64,000 bases of DNA from Chloroflexota bacterium (GTDB taxonomy: Bacteria; Chloroflexota; Chloroflexia; Thermomicrobiales; JADLAZ01). The notes under the pieces are model-generated. The model was given only the letters and a program-made list of their open reading frames with translations, searched no databases and was not told the origin of the DNA. Of this stretch, positions 1-8,250 are shown in pieces; the stretch's first letter is position 1; each line of letters opens with the position of its first letter. The stretch lies in the NCBI GenBank assembly GCA_020849725.1, contig JADLAZ010000060.1, positions 4,204 to 68,203 on the forward strand, in the 5' to 3' direction. Both the position numbers and the translations under genes were made by a program.

Positions 1-1553
1 TCGTCGGGCACCGATAGCGTCACGCCTAGCGCCTGGCCGCGCGGCACGACCGTCACGCGGCGGACCGGGTCGCCCTCCGGCTGGAGCAGGCCCAGCAGCG
101 CGTGGCCAGCCTCGTGGTAGGCTACACGCTCGCGGTCGGCCGGCGTCAGCGCCAGCCTGCGCTCCGCGCCCAGCGCGATGCGCTCCAGCGCCTCGGCAAA
201 GTCACCCTGCCGGACGGTCGTCTGCCCTTTGCGCGCCGCCAGCAACGCCGCCTCATTGACCAGATTGGCCAGGTCAGCGCCGACCAGGCCAGGCGTCTGT
301 GCCGCTACACTCTCGAGCTGAACATCCCCGTCGAGCGGCACACCCCGGCAATGCACACGCAGGATCGCCGTGCGCCCCTCCCGGTCCGGCGCCTGCACGA
401 CGACGCGGCGGTCGAAGCGACCAGGCCGCAGCAGCGCCGGGTCCAGCACATCGGCCCGGTTGGTCGCGCCAAGAACGATGACCACCTGCCGCGAGTCGAA
501 ACCATCCATCTCAACCAGCAACTGGTTGAGTGTCTGCTCGCGCTCGTCGTGGCCACCGACGATGTTGCCGGCGCCGCGCCGGCGGCCGATCGCATCCAAC
601 TCATCGACGAAAATGATCGCGGGCGCCGCCGCCTTGGCCTGGTTGAACAGGTCGCGCACGCGGCTGGCGCCGACGCCGACGATCATCTCGATGAACTCGG
701 AGCCGCTCATGCTGAAAAAGGGCACGTCGGCCTCACCGGCCACCGCGCGCGCCAGCAGCGTCTTGCCGGTGCCGGGAGCGCCGACCAGCAGCACGCCGCG
801 CGGAATACGCCCACCGAGCCGGGCATACTTGTCCGGCTCGCGCAAGAAGTCCACGATCTCGACGAGCTCATGCTCGGCCTCGTCAATGCCAGCGACGTCC
901 TCAAACGTGACGCGGTTGCTGTCGGCGGCCGCGACGTAACGTTTCGCCTGGCTGCGGCCGATGCCGAACAGTCGGCCACTGGCGCCGGTGGCCCGACTGC
1001 TGACCCAGAATAACGCCGCGATCAACAAGATCGCCGGGCCAAAGGTCAGCAGGAAGGTTAGCAGCGGGTTGCGGGCCTCCTCAAGCGGCCGAGCGTTCAT
1101 GACGACCTTGTTCGTCTCCAGCAGCGACGCCAGCTGGTCCGTATTGGCGAAGGCCGGCACCGTCGTCTCGAACTTGGTGTAGGCGCGCGGTTCGCGCGGG
1201 CCGAACAAACCACCGGTCGGCGGGTTCGGATCGGTCACCGCCGTTCGCAGCTGCCCCTGGATGACATCGCCGCGGCTGGTAATCTCGGCAACGTTGCCGG
1301 CGGCCACCTGACCGGTAAAGAACGTGTACGACGTCGTTAGCCGGTCGCGGTTGTCCGGCACGATCAGCGGCGCCAGGAACCAGTTGATCGCCGCGACGAT
1401 GGCGACCGTCAGCCAGAAGCGCCGGGTGCGCCAGAACGGCGGTCGGGATGGCGCCTCCAGTGGGCCGGACGCGCCCGGCAGCGGTGGTGGCCCCGGCGCG
1501 CGCGCTGGCCCGGTGGCGCCACGTTGCCCATCGGTCGTTGTGTTTGCCGGCAT
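1..1553 (-). CDS. ftsH: ATP-dependent zinc metalloprotease FtsH (3' end outside window)
   Basis: Membrane-anchored AAA+ protease that degrades damaged or short-lived membrane and cytosolic proteins as a hexamer. About 517 codons are present; the C-terminus runs off the left edge. Visible in order: a Pro-rich N-tail, a transmembrane segment near residues 45-65, an extracytoplasmic loop, a second membrane segment near 160-185, Walker A GAPGTGKT at 258-265, Walker [10 protein letters not shown], the AAA second region of homology with [12 protein letters not shown], and the zinc site HEAGH at 480-484. The ATG at 1553 follows GGTGGG; an in-frame ATG at 1571 adds six codons and cannot be excluded. 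The extracytoplasmic loop contains a proline/glycine-rich insertion. It stands alone, followed on the same strand by no visible gene. Confidence 0.97.
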   Translation of the reverse strand, partial: MPANTTTDGQRGATGPARAPGPPPLPGASGPLEAPSRPPFWRTRRFWLTVAIVAAINWFLAPLIVPDNRDRLTTSYTFFTGQVAAGNVAEITSRGDVIQGQLRTAVTDPNPPTGGLFGPREPRAYTKFETTVPAFANTDQLASLLETNKVVMNARPLEEARNPLLTFLLTFGPAILLIAALFWVSSRATGASGRLFGIGRSQAKRYVAAADSNRVTFEDVAGIDEAEHELVEIVDFLREPDKYARLGGRIPRGVLLVGAPGTGKTLLARAVAGEADVPFFSMSGSEFIEMIVGVGASRVRDLFNQAKAAAPAIIFVDELDAIGRRRGAGNIVGGHDEREQTLNQLLVEMDGFDSRQVVIVLGATNRADVLDPALLRPGRFDRRVVVQAPDREGRTAILRVHCRGVPLDGDVQLESVAAQTPGLVGADLANLVNEAALLAARKGQTTVRQGDFAEALERIALGAERRLALTPADRERVAYHEAGHALLGLLQPEGDPVRRVTVVPRGQALGVTLSVPD

Positions 1554-1678
1554 CTCGTATCCCACCCACATCGCCGCGTCACCCGCGCGGTCCTGGCTGA
1601 TTATGCCAGCTTCGCCGGTGCTCGGTCCGCGCCCGAGACGATACCGAGTCGGCGGGTCGCCACCGATCGGGAGGCTGC

Positions 1679-2491
1679 CTACTCAGCGCGCGCGCCAGCG
1701 CCGCCGGCCCAGGCTCCGAGCGCCATGTAGCCACCGTCGACGCAGACGTAGTCGCCGGTGATGAAGGACGCCTTATCGCTGGCCAGGAACAGCACGACGT
1801 TGGCGATATCCTGACCGGTGCCGATGCGCCCCAGCGGGTGCGAGCGACCGAAGCGCCGCAGCGTCTCCTCGAGGTCGCCGCCCTCCTGTGCGGCGACGGC
1901 GCGCACCATCTCCGTGTCAATCGTGCCCGGGCAGATAGCGACGACGCGCGTGCCTTCGCCGGCATAGTCAACGGCAAGTTGCCGCGTGAGCGACAGCACG
2001 CCACCCTTGCTAGCCGCGTACGGCGGCACGCCCGGCATTGACTGGAGACCCTGGACGCTGGCGTTGTTGATGATGACGCCGCCGCCACGTCGCCGCATCT
2101 CCGGCAGGCTGTACTTGGCCATCAGGAAGTAGCTCTTGAGATTGACGTTCATGATTCGGTCCCAGAGTTCTTCCGGTGTGTCCTCGGCCCGCAGGTACGA
2201 GTCCGGCGGCTGGATGCCGACGTTGTTGAACAGCACATCGACACCCCCGAAGGCGGCGACCGTCTCGCTCACGACCCGCTGGCAGTCAGCGCTCTGGCTG
2301 ACGTCGGCGCGCACGAACAAGCCGACGCCGCCGGCCGCACGCACCTGGCCGAGGGTGACCACGCCGGCCGCCTCGTTGACGTCGGCGATCGTGACTGAGC
2401 CGCCCTCACGGGCAAACTCCAGCACGGTCGCCTTGCCCATGCCGAGCGCCCCACCGGTGACGATGATCACCTTGCCGTCGAACATGCCCAT
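1679..2491 (-). CDS. SDR family oxidoreductase
   Basis: Classical short-chain dehydrogenase of 270 residues, NAD(P)(H)-dependent, cytosolic. The cofactor motif TGGALGMG lies at residues 12-19, the NNVG motif at 89-92, Ser145 and the YAASK catalytic pair Tyr158/Lys162 are all present, and the C-terminal PGTIDTEMV and [12 protein letters not shown] match the family. I chose the ATG at 2491 because GGAGAA lies six bases before it; a longer reading to 2551 adds a non-conserved tail. The substrate cannot be read from the sequence. A 125-base gap separates it from ftsH and about 96 bases from speD, so it is probably its own transcription unit. Confidence 0.93.
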   Translation of the reverse strand: MGMFDGKVIIVTGGALGMGKATVLEFAREGGSVTIADVNEAAGVVTLGQVRAAGGVGLFVRADVSQSADCQRVVSETVAAFGGVDVLFNNVGIQPPDSYLRAEDTPEELWDRIMNVNLKSYFLMAKYSLPEMRRRGGGVIINNASVQGLQSMPGVPPYAASKGGVLSLTRQLAVDYAGEGTRVVAICPGTIDTEMVRAVAAQEGGDLEETLRRFGRSHPLGRIGTGQDIANVVLFLASDKASFITGDYVCVDGGYMALGAWAGGAGARAE

Positions 2492-2587
2492 CGCCGCTTC
2501 TCCTCGCGATGTCCGCGCGCCACAGCCCGCGGCCGGCCAGATCGCCACCACGGACGTCGCCAGCCAGTGTACTCGACCGGCGGCTGA

Positions 2588-2968
2588 TTAGCGCGCGACC
2601 GTCGTTCGCGCCACGGCGGCTGGCCGCAGGGCGGCGCACAGGACGGTCGCGGAGCGGGCCGGATCAGTGTGCGGGCCGCAGGTGAAGCAGTCCCAGTAGG
2701 CCCGGCCGTCTTCCGGATAGGTGTGCAGGCTAGCATGGCTCTCGGCCAACAGCGCCACCACTGTCACGCCGTGAGGCTGAAAGCGGTGACTGACGACGTG
2801 CAGCACGGTCGCGCCGGTCGCGGTGGCGGCCCGCGTCACCAGCGCCTGCAGCGCGGTCTCATCGTCCAGCACCTCCGGCGGGCAACCCTCCAGACGCAGC
2901 AGGAGATGCCGTGCCTCCGCATCCAGCACACCTCCCCGCTCCGACGCCAGCGCCACCATGCTGCCCAT
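2588..2968 (-). CDS. speD: S-adenosylmethionine decarboxylase, SpeD class 1B-like
   Basis: Pyruvoyl enzyme that decarboxylates AdoMet to give the aminopropyl donor for polyamine-type transfers. The core matches the small prokaryotic SpeD: LLLRLEGCP near the N-terminus, the self-cleavage site in AESHASLHTYPE (the Ser that becomes the pyruvoyl group and the His five residues on), then the Cys of FTCGPH. The frame is open to 3067, but the ATG at 2968 gives 126 residues, the usual size, has GTGAGG upstream and avoids overlap with the preceding stop at 3009; an ATG at 3031 is the alternative. It is the last gene of the minus-strand cluster 2588-8053, which also holds a spermidine-synthase-like fusion, supporting a joint role. 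Confidence 0.9.
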   Translation of the reverse strand: MGSMVALASERGGVLDAEARHLLLRLEGCPPEVLDDETALQALVTRAATATGATVLHVVSHRFQPHGVTVVALLAESHASLHTYPEDGRAYWDCFTCGPHTDPARSATVLCAALRPAAVARTTVAR

Positions 2969-3008
2969 GCCATCGACCTCACCGCGCAAGCGGACCAATG
3001 GCCCGCGG

Positions 3009-3851
3009 TCAGGCTCGCCGGGGCGGGCCATCGATGCCGTCGGCGTTCCAGCGGACGAGCCAGTCATCCAGCAACGCCCCCAGGGCGGCCCGGTAGATTG
3101 CTTGCCCGAGCGGATCGTCGAGCGAGCCGGCCAGCGCTCCGGCCAGCGTCACGAAGCCCTTCAAGTCGTCGATGTCGCGCGGTTGGAGGCCGGCCAGGTT
3201 GCCGTTCTCCCACCAGTCGTGCAGCGTGCGCTCCAGTACAGCTCCTTCGGTGGCACTGACCAGCACCGGCGGCGCCCCGGTCAGCGCGGCGGCCACCTCG
3301 TTGCGCACCTGGGCCACCTGACTGGTCAGCAGGACGACCGTCGCCGGCAGGACACGGCCGTACTGGCGGCTGTCGATGACGGCGCTTGATCGTCCAACCG
3401 GACGGCTGGCGACCCGCCGGGCCGGCCGGGAGGCGGTGCGCGGCGCGATCAGGACACCACCGAAGATGCCGACACCGGTCAATACCACCACGAAGGCCGG
3501 CAGTGTGATCTGCCCCAGCACCCGGCTGAGTCCCCAGAGGCCAACGAAGGTCAGCAGCCAGACGCCAACGATCGCCCAGCGCCGCGCCGCCGAGAAGCGG
3601 GCCAGGCCGGTGACGACCAGGCCGGCGAGCGAACTGATACCCAGACCGATGCTTACGGCCAGAAGTCCGGCCTCCTCACCAGCCAGCAGCCGGCCCTCGC
3701 CGAGCAGAGTCGCGGCGAACTGCGCCGCCAGCAGCGCGCCGACGACATAGGCGGCGCCGCCGAGGCCGATCACGGCCGCGGTCCAGAGCCAGCGCCCGAG
3801 GAACTGTCCGGATGGCGCGGTAGGCACCGTCGTGACCACGCTACGTGACAA
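3009..3851 (-). CDS. membrane protein with unrecognised C-terminal domain (domain copy A)
   Basis: Unrecognised 280-residue protein. Four or five hydrophobic segments cover roughly residues 18-135 (around 20-48, 60-82, 92-108, 114-135), followed by an Arg/Pro-rich linker and a cytosolic-looking domain at about 160-275. That last domain is clearly homologous to the whole of the small protein encoded at 4134-4520: both share GRV, VAQVR-E, a DW pair, GL-P-D--DL--FV-LA--LAG and a terminal DWL--WNA. The start codon overlaps the end of the DUF350 gene by 11 bases, implying translational coupling. Its place between speD and the DUF350 gene suggests a membrane scaffold for the aminopropyl-transfer cluster; the function itself is unknown. 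Confidence 0.85.
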   Translation of the reverse strand: MSRSVVTTVPTAPSGQFLGRWLWTAAVIGLGGAAYVVGALLAAQFAATLLGEGRLLAGEEAGLLAVSIGLGISSLAGLVVTGLARFSAARRWAIVGVWLLTFVGLWGLSRVLGQITLPAFVVVLTGVGIFGGVLIAPRTASRPARRVASRPVGRSSAVIDSRQYGRVLPATVVLLTSQVAQVRNEVAAALTGAPPVLVSATEGAVLERTLHDWWENGNLAGLQPRDIDDLKGFVTLAGALAGSLDDPLGQAIYRAALGALLDDWLVRWNADGIDGPPRRA

Positions 3852-4065
3852 TGGCCGCGACGACGATCGCCGCCAGCCCGATGGTCACAGCGCCAAGCTT
3901 GATAGCGGCCGCGACGTTGCCGCGCTTGATCTCGTCGACGTAGGCGATCGACGTGTCCATCAGATCATAGACGCGCACACCGACGAAGAAGATGACCAGG
4001 CCGACGGCCGTCCACAGCACGGTCGCGCCGACGCGCGCGACGAAGGCGACGATTTGGGTGTCCAC
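3841..4065 (-). CDS. DUF350 family small membrane protein
   Basis: Protein of 74 residues with two hydrophobic helices (about 8-33 and 54-73). Between them is the sequence YDLMDTSIAYVDEIKRGNVAAAIKLGA, split here by description only: the EIKRGNVAAAI core is the hallmark of DUF350, normally found in one or two copies per protein. A GTG start at 4065 follows GGAGGATG. DUF350 proteins are often encoded beside SpeD, SpeE-like aminopropyltransferases or ATP-grasp/FemAB-type ligases in other bacteria, which is exactly the setting here. The molecular role of DUF350 is not established. The gene overlaps the next one by 11 bases. Confidence 0.85.
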   Translation of the reverse strand: MDTQIVAFVARVGATVLWTAVGLVIFFVGVRVYDLMDTSIAYVDEIKRGNVAAAIKLGAVTIGLAAIVVAAIVT

Positions 4066-4133
4066 GGCGCTGCATCCTCCCTCAAACGGCTAGCGCACCG
4101 GCGCCCAGACGGCCGGTGCTCCCCCGGCATTGG

Positions 4134-4520
4134 CTAATCCTCGTCTCCCGGCGGCCCCGGGTCGCCGGGTGCGTTCCAGTTGGCGAGCCAGTCACCGAGC
4201 AGACCGCGCAGCAGCGCGACATAGACCGGTCGACCGCGCCCGCCGAGGTCGCCGCCGGCGAGGCTCGCCGCCAGCGCCACGAAGTTGCGCAGGTCCTCGA
4301 CATCGGCCGGCAGCAACCCGGTTGTGTTGTCGTGCTCGCGCCAGTCGCGCAGCACAAACTCCAGCACGATCTCAGCCGTGTCAGCCCGCGTCGCTGTACT
4401 GGCGCCGGCTGGCAGCGCCGACACGATTTCGTCTCGCACCTGGGCGACCGTGCGCTCCAGCAGGGTGATGGTCTGCGCCGGTACGCGCCCATGCCGGCCC
4501 GACATCGATAACGGGCTCAT
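4134..4520 (-). CDS. unrecognised small protein, soluble copy of the cluster domain (copy B)
   Basis: Protein of 128 residues with no signal peptide or membrane segment. It aligns along almost its whole length with residues 160-275 of the membrane protein at 3009-3851, sharing VAQVR-E near residue 25, a DW pair near 59, GLLPADVEDLRNFVALA near 68-84 and DWLANWNAP near 110. I do not recognise the domain. The ATG at 4520 overlaps the TGA of the FemAB-like gene as ATGA and has AAGGAG seven bases upstream, so the two are translationally coupled. The open frame continues much further upstream, but that part is the shadow of the FemAB gene. The duplicate suggests one membrane-bound and one free partner of the same interaction. 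Confidence 0.82.
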   Translation of the reverse strand: MSPLSMSGRHGRVPAQTITLLERTVAQVRDEIVSALPAGASTATRADTAEIVLEFVLRDWREHDNTTGLLPADVEDLRNFVALAASLAGGDLGGRGRPVYVALLRGLLGDWLANWNAPGDPGPPGDED

Positions 4521-5566
4521 GTCCACGCTCCTTCCGAGGCCGCTCCGGCGCCGGCCACTGCGACGACGGCATCCGCGAGTCGATCGAGCAGGAACACGTC
4601 GTGCGCGCCGATGAAACGCGCCGGCACGCCGCCGAATTGTCGCTTGAAGCGCGAAAAGCCGGCGTACAGGTGCTCCGGTGCACCGTGCGGCTCGTAGCCG
4701 AACAGGTCGTACTCGCTGCAGCCGGCGGCACAGGCGGCCTCGATCGCCGCCCACTGCAGCGCGTAGCCAGCCATGGTCGTCCGCTGCCGGTTCGCCACCG
4801 CGCCATACAGGTAGGTTGCCCGCCGGCCGCAGGTCACCAGCAGCATCGCCGCCAGCGGCTCCGCATCGCGCTCGGCGATCAAGATGCGTGCCTGACCCGT
4901 CGGCGCCAGCGCCTCGACCAGCGCGGTGAAGACGCCAGCCGGCTCGACAAAGAAGTCGCCGCGCTCGCCGGCTTCGGCGAGCAGCCGCACCAGCACGGTC
5001 TGGGCATCCGGCCCGCTGGCGGCCCGCACCGTGACACCGTGCCGCACCGACAGACCGATGTTGTACCGGCCTTTCGGCCGCAGTTGCCGGCGAACGGCCG
5101 TCGGCCCGCCGGTCAGATCGAGGCAAAGCGTCTCGGTCGGCAGGAAGTCGACCGGCGCGCGGCCGAAGCCGCGCAGCAGGCGCGGCGCGGGTGGGGTCAG
5201 GCGCGGCTCGACACGCAGGCCGATCAGGCCGTGCGCCGGCGCCAGCGCCTCAACTGCCTCGACGAGCGCCCGCAGGCCGGCCCGCGCCAGCACGGGATCG
5301 TCCCACGGCAGAACCGGCCCCTCGGGCGCGACGAGCAGCGCCGGCCCCGGCCGCGCTGGTCCCAGGTAGCCGAGCAGCCCCCCTACCAGCGTCGCGCCGT
5401 CATAGAGCGCCAGATGGAGCGTGCGGAAGCCGAGACGGCGCTTGAAGGTGGCCCAGGCTAGCGTCTGCATCATGCCACTAGCCGGGTTGGCGGCCACCAG
5501 CCGCTCCCAGGCCCGGCCAGCGTCGCACGAGGGGTCCAGATTGTCGAACTGCGTGACTGACAGCAT
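4517..5566 (-). CDS. FemAB/FemX-like GNAT-fold peptidyl or acyl transferase
   Basis: Protein of 349 residues related to the FemABX family, built of two GNAT-like halves. Family members transfer amino acids from aminoacyl-tRNA to peptidoglycan precursors, or ligate other amines and acids. Visible features are the N-terminal WERLVAANP, QTLAWATFKRRLGF, a central PKGRYNIGLSVRHGV region, and the C-terminal YDLFGYEP---LYAGFSRFKRQFGG motif typical of FemAB proteins. It lies 21 bases after the spermidine-synthase-like fusion gene and overlaps the next gene by four bases. In this context it may conjugate an aminopropylated product or amino acid to a lipid, peptide or wall component. Family assignment is firm; substrate is not. 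Confidence 0.85.
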   Translation of the reverse strand: MLSVTQFDNLDPSCDAGRAWERLVAANPASGMMQTLAWATFKRRLGFRTLHLALYDGATLVGGLLGYLGPARPGPALLVAPEGPVLPWDDPVLARAGLRALVEAVEALAPAHGLIGLRVEPRLTPPAPRLLRGFGRAPVDFLPTETLCLDLTGGPTAVRRQLRPKGRYNIGLSVRHGVTVRAASGPDAQTVLVRLLAEAGERGDFFVEPAGVFTALVEALAPTGQARILIAERDAEPLAAMLLVTCGRRATYLYGAVANRQRTTMAGYALQWAAIEAACAAGCSEYDLFGYEPHGAPEHLYAGFSRFKRQFGGVPARFIGAHDVFLLDRLADAVVAVAGAGAASEGAWT

Positions 5567-5587
5567 CGGGTGTCCTCGGACCGCGCA

Positions 5588-8053
5588 CTACGGGCGCAAG
5601 CTGACCAGTGCCCGCTCGGCCAATGCCGCCTCGGCCGGCAGCCGGGCAATCTGGGTCTGGAGGTTGGAGAGACGCTGCTGGACGAGCGTCACGCTGGCGT
5701 TCGTCAGCCGCTGTGCCTCTTGCAGTGGAACTTCCTTCGGACCATATTCGACCATTGAGGTCGGCGCCTGGCTGGCGGCCAGTGAGTCGTACTCGCCCTT
5801 ATCGACCAGCAACTCACTCAGTTCCTCTTGCGCCAGCGTCACCTCGCTGTCAAGGCGTGCCCTCGTCGCGTCTCGGTCGCGCACCTGCTGCGTCAGCAGC
5901 GTCGTCATAAGTGCGCGGAAGCCGTCCGGATACGGTTCCGTCAGCCGGTTCTGGCGCGCGGCATCGCGATACCACCCTTTGCCGTCTAGAATCGCCAATC
6001 CCTCCGGCCGGCGCACCGCCAGCCCCGATCCATCCGGAAGCAGCCAGACACCACTGATGACCTCGCTGGCGCCAGCGAGCGGCGGTGCGGGCAGCGGTGG
6101 CGGCTCGGCCGGCACCGAGCCGAGGATGGCGCGCGCCTGCTCAAGGCGCCAGACGGCTATCTCAAGGTTGGCCAACTCACGCTCGTCGTCGGCCTGGTCG
6201 GGCACGAACGCCAGCCAGCCCAGCCAGTCCAGCCAGGCCCGTTTGGCCTCGGCCGATACCTTCAGCCCGTCGCGCTGGCGCTCGATCTCCTTGACGGCGC
6301 GCCAGACCTGCGTCGGCTCGCGGTCCAGCGTCAGCAGCGGCTGACCCGTGCGCTGATCGACGACCAGCGACGACTGCGGCCCCAGCACGACGTAGGCGTC
6401 GTCGGTCAGCGCCGTGACGACCCGGCCGTCCGGCAGGATGTCGGTGTCGGGCGTCAGCCGGTAGACGCCATCGGACTCGTCCTCCTCGACTGGCGGCGCC
6501 ACGGGCGCGGCAACCGGCGTCGCGCCCGTGGACGCATGGGAGCGGTAGTGGCTGCTGCTGCGCAGGCCGCGGTAGTGCCGAGCCGGAAAGGCTGTGCCGC
6601 CCTCGTCAACTGCGACGCGCCCCCCACTCGTGCTGCGGAAGCCGCTGCCGGCGGCCAGCACCGACTCACTAGCGCGGGGGTCGTAGACGCTGCGGCTGGT
6701 AGCAGCCAGGCCCGTCGTGGCTCCGCGCGTGGCACTCGACGAGCCTGGGTCGCCACCTTTGCCGTACACGGCATCGGGAAAGGCCAGGTTGGCCAGGATT
6801 ACGACCAGCGTAACGACCGTCACCAGCCGCAGCCCCAGCCCAAGCAACCGCTCCGGGTCGAGCGACACGCGGGCGAGCAAGCGGCGCAGTGCGCGCAACT
6901 CGGCCACTAGCCGGCCCGGTAGAGTGCCAGCTCGCCGCAGCAGCCGGTCGACCAGCCCGGCCATGTCCAGCCCGGCGAGAAAGCGAGCCGGCGCGGCCAA
7001 GAATGTGGCGATCATGACGCGCGTCTGGTCTGGATGCAGCGCCGGCATCAGCGCCATCACCCGGTCGAACAGCGCGGCCTCGGCCAACCGGTGGCCGACC
7101 GGCATCGCCAGCGCCGCCGCCAGGTCCGGGGTCAGTGGCGAGCGGCCGTCGTCGGCCGGTGGCAATGGCGGCAGCGCGGCCGTCAGTCCGTCCCACTCCG
7201 CGCCAGTCGCGTCTGCGATCGGCGCGCTGTTGATCAGGTAGTGCAGCAGCATGTGGCCGCCGAGTCGAGTTGGCCGGGCTGTCGCTTGCCGGTCGGCCGA
7301 GGCAGCTGGAAACTGGAAGGCCGCGCGCCACCCCGGCAACGACCACCCACTCGCGCCGCCATGGTCGAGACCGACCAGCTCGCTGGCCGTGACCGGCGCC
7401 TGCGAGCCAAGCACGAAGCCCCAGTCATCACCATAGCCACGGGCGGCGAACGACGGGATCTTGACCCGGTACGGGACCGGTGGCAACCCGGCGGCACGCA
7501 TCGCGTTGACGATCGACCAGTAGGCGTCCGGCCGGCCACACGGCGACGCGGCGTTGACCGCCACCAGCCCGCGCGGCCCGAGCAGTCGGCCAAGGCCCCG
7601 GTACCAGTCGATGGTGTGAAAGCGCGCCCCGGCCAGGTCGCGCGGCACCGTCAGGTCAACGACGATCACGTCGAACATGTGCCCAGCAGCGCCAGCCGTC
7701 TCGACCGCGCGCCAGGCGTCGTCAATGGCAACGGTCACGCGCGAGTCGAGCAAGCTGCCGCGGTTGAGCGCCGCCAGCGTGCCGCGTGCCAGCGCCAGCA
7801 TGGCCGGGTCCAGGTCGACCAGTGTGAGACCCTCAACCAGCGGCGACACCAGCAGGTCGCGCGCGGCCAGCCCGTCGCCGCCACCCAGCACCAGCACCGT
7901 CAGACGCGCGCCGCCGCGCGCCGCGGCCACGGTCAGCGCCGGCCGGGTCAAAGCGGTGTGGTAGACGGCCTCATCGCGGCTGTCGAACTGCAGGTCGCCG
8001 TCGTAGTAGACAGCCAACGTGCCGTCATCGCGTCGGTCGACGAGGATCGCCAT
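5588..8053 (-). CDS. spermidine-synthase-like domain fused to membrane segment and novel C-terminal region
   Basis: Large 821-residue fusion. Residues about 10-220 are a SpeE-like aminopropyltransferase domain: QFDSRDEAVYHTAL at 22-35, nucleotide loop LGGGDG at 56-61, VDLD at 79-82, DDAW at 111-114 and VVDLTVP at 131-137. In SpeE the last motif is normally D-S/T-T/S-D-P; here the second Asp is Val136, suggesting an altered acceptor. A low-complexity helical stretch leads to one transmembrane segment at about 405-424, then a Ser/Gly-rich linker (432-525), a small folded region (528-620), a Pro-rich break and a helical, coiled-coil-like C-terminus (about 720-815). The start is the ATG at 8053 after GGAAGGA. 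It is the first gene of the cluster that ends with speD, which would supply its donor. Confidence 0.85.
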   Translation of the reverse strand: MAILVDRRDDGTLAVYYDGDLQFDSRDEAVYHTALTRPALTVAAARGGARLTVLVLGGGDGLAARDLLVSPLVEGLTLVDLDPAMLALARGTLAALNRGSLLDSRVTVAIDDAWRAVETAGAAGHMFDVIVVDLTVPRDLAGARFHTIDWYRGLGRLLGPRGLVAVNAASPCGRPDAYWSIVNAMRAAGLPPVPYRVKIPSFAARGYGDDWGFVLGSQAPVTASELVGLDHGGASGWSLPGWRAAFQFPAASADRQATARPTRLGGHMLLHYLINSAPIADATGAEWDGLTAALPPLPPADDGRSPLTPDLAAALAMPVGHRLAEAALFDRVMALMPALHPDQTRVMIATFLAAPARFLAGLDMAGLVDRLLRRAGTLPGRLVAELRALRRLLARVSLDPERLLGLGLRLVTVVTLVVILANLAFPDAVYGKGGDPGSSSATRGATTGLAATSRSVYDPRASESVLAAGSGFRSTSGGRVAVDEGGTAFPARHYRGLRSSSHYRSHASTGATPVAAPVAPPVEEDESDGVYRLTPDTDILPDGRVVTALTDDAYVVLGPQSSLVVDQRTGQPLLTLDREPTQVWRAVKEIERQRDGLKVSAEAKRAWLDWLGWLAFVPDQADDERELANLEIAVWRLEQARAILGSVPAEPPPLPAPPLAGASEVISGVWLLPDGSGLAVRRPEGLAILDGKGWYRDAARQNRLTEPYPDGFRALMTTLLTQQVRDRDATRARLDSEVTLAQEELSELLVDKGEYDSLAASQAPTSMVEYGPKEVPLQEAQRLTNASVTLVQQRLSNLQTQIARLPAEAALAERALVSLRP

Positions 8054-8174
8054 CGCGCCGGCTGTCCTTCCGCGTCAATCCCGTCACTGGGTCAATCAGG
8101 AACCAGGCCCATTACTCGTATCGAACAAAGACCGCTGCCCCTGAAGCCCGGCCTGACCAGCGCCGGTCACAGGC

Positions 8175-8204
8175 TTGTCCGGCACGGTGAACAGGGTGTA
8201 TAGT
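8175..8204 (+). promoter_or_regulatory. candidate sigma70-type promoter for the PhyH gene
   Basis: TTGTCC at 8175-8180 and TATAGT at 8199-8204 are separated by 18 bases and lie about 46 bases before the ATG of the oxygenase gene at 8251. It sits in the only gap between that gene and the divergent cluster. Seen by eye only. Confidence 0.45.
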
Positions 8205-8250
8205 GGCGGCGCCACTGCCCCACATAACGAAGCAGGTGAAGGAGGGTGAC

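Noticed and set aside
102..1013. A 303-codon plus-strand frame over ftsH
   Set aside because: Antisense to the AAA and peptidase domains of ftsH, where Walker A and HEAGH are unambiguous.
4521..5126. N-terminal extension of the small domain-B protein into the FemAB gene
   Set aside because: The extension is the FemAB gene read in another frame; the ATG at 4520 has its own binding site and starts the conserved part.
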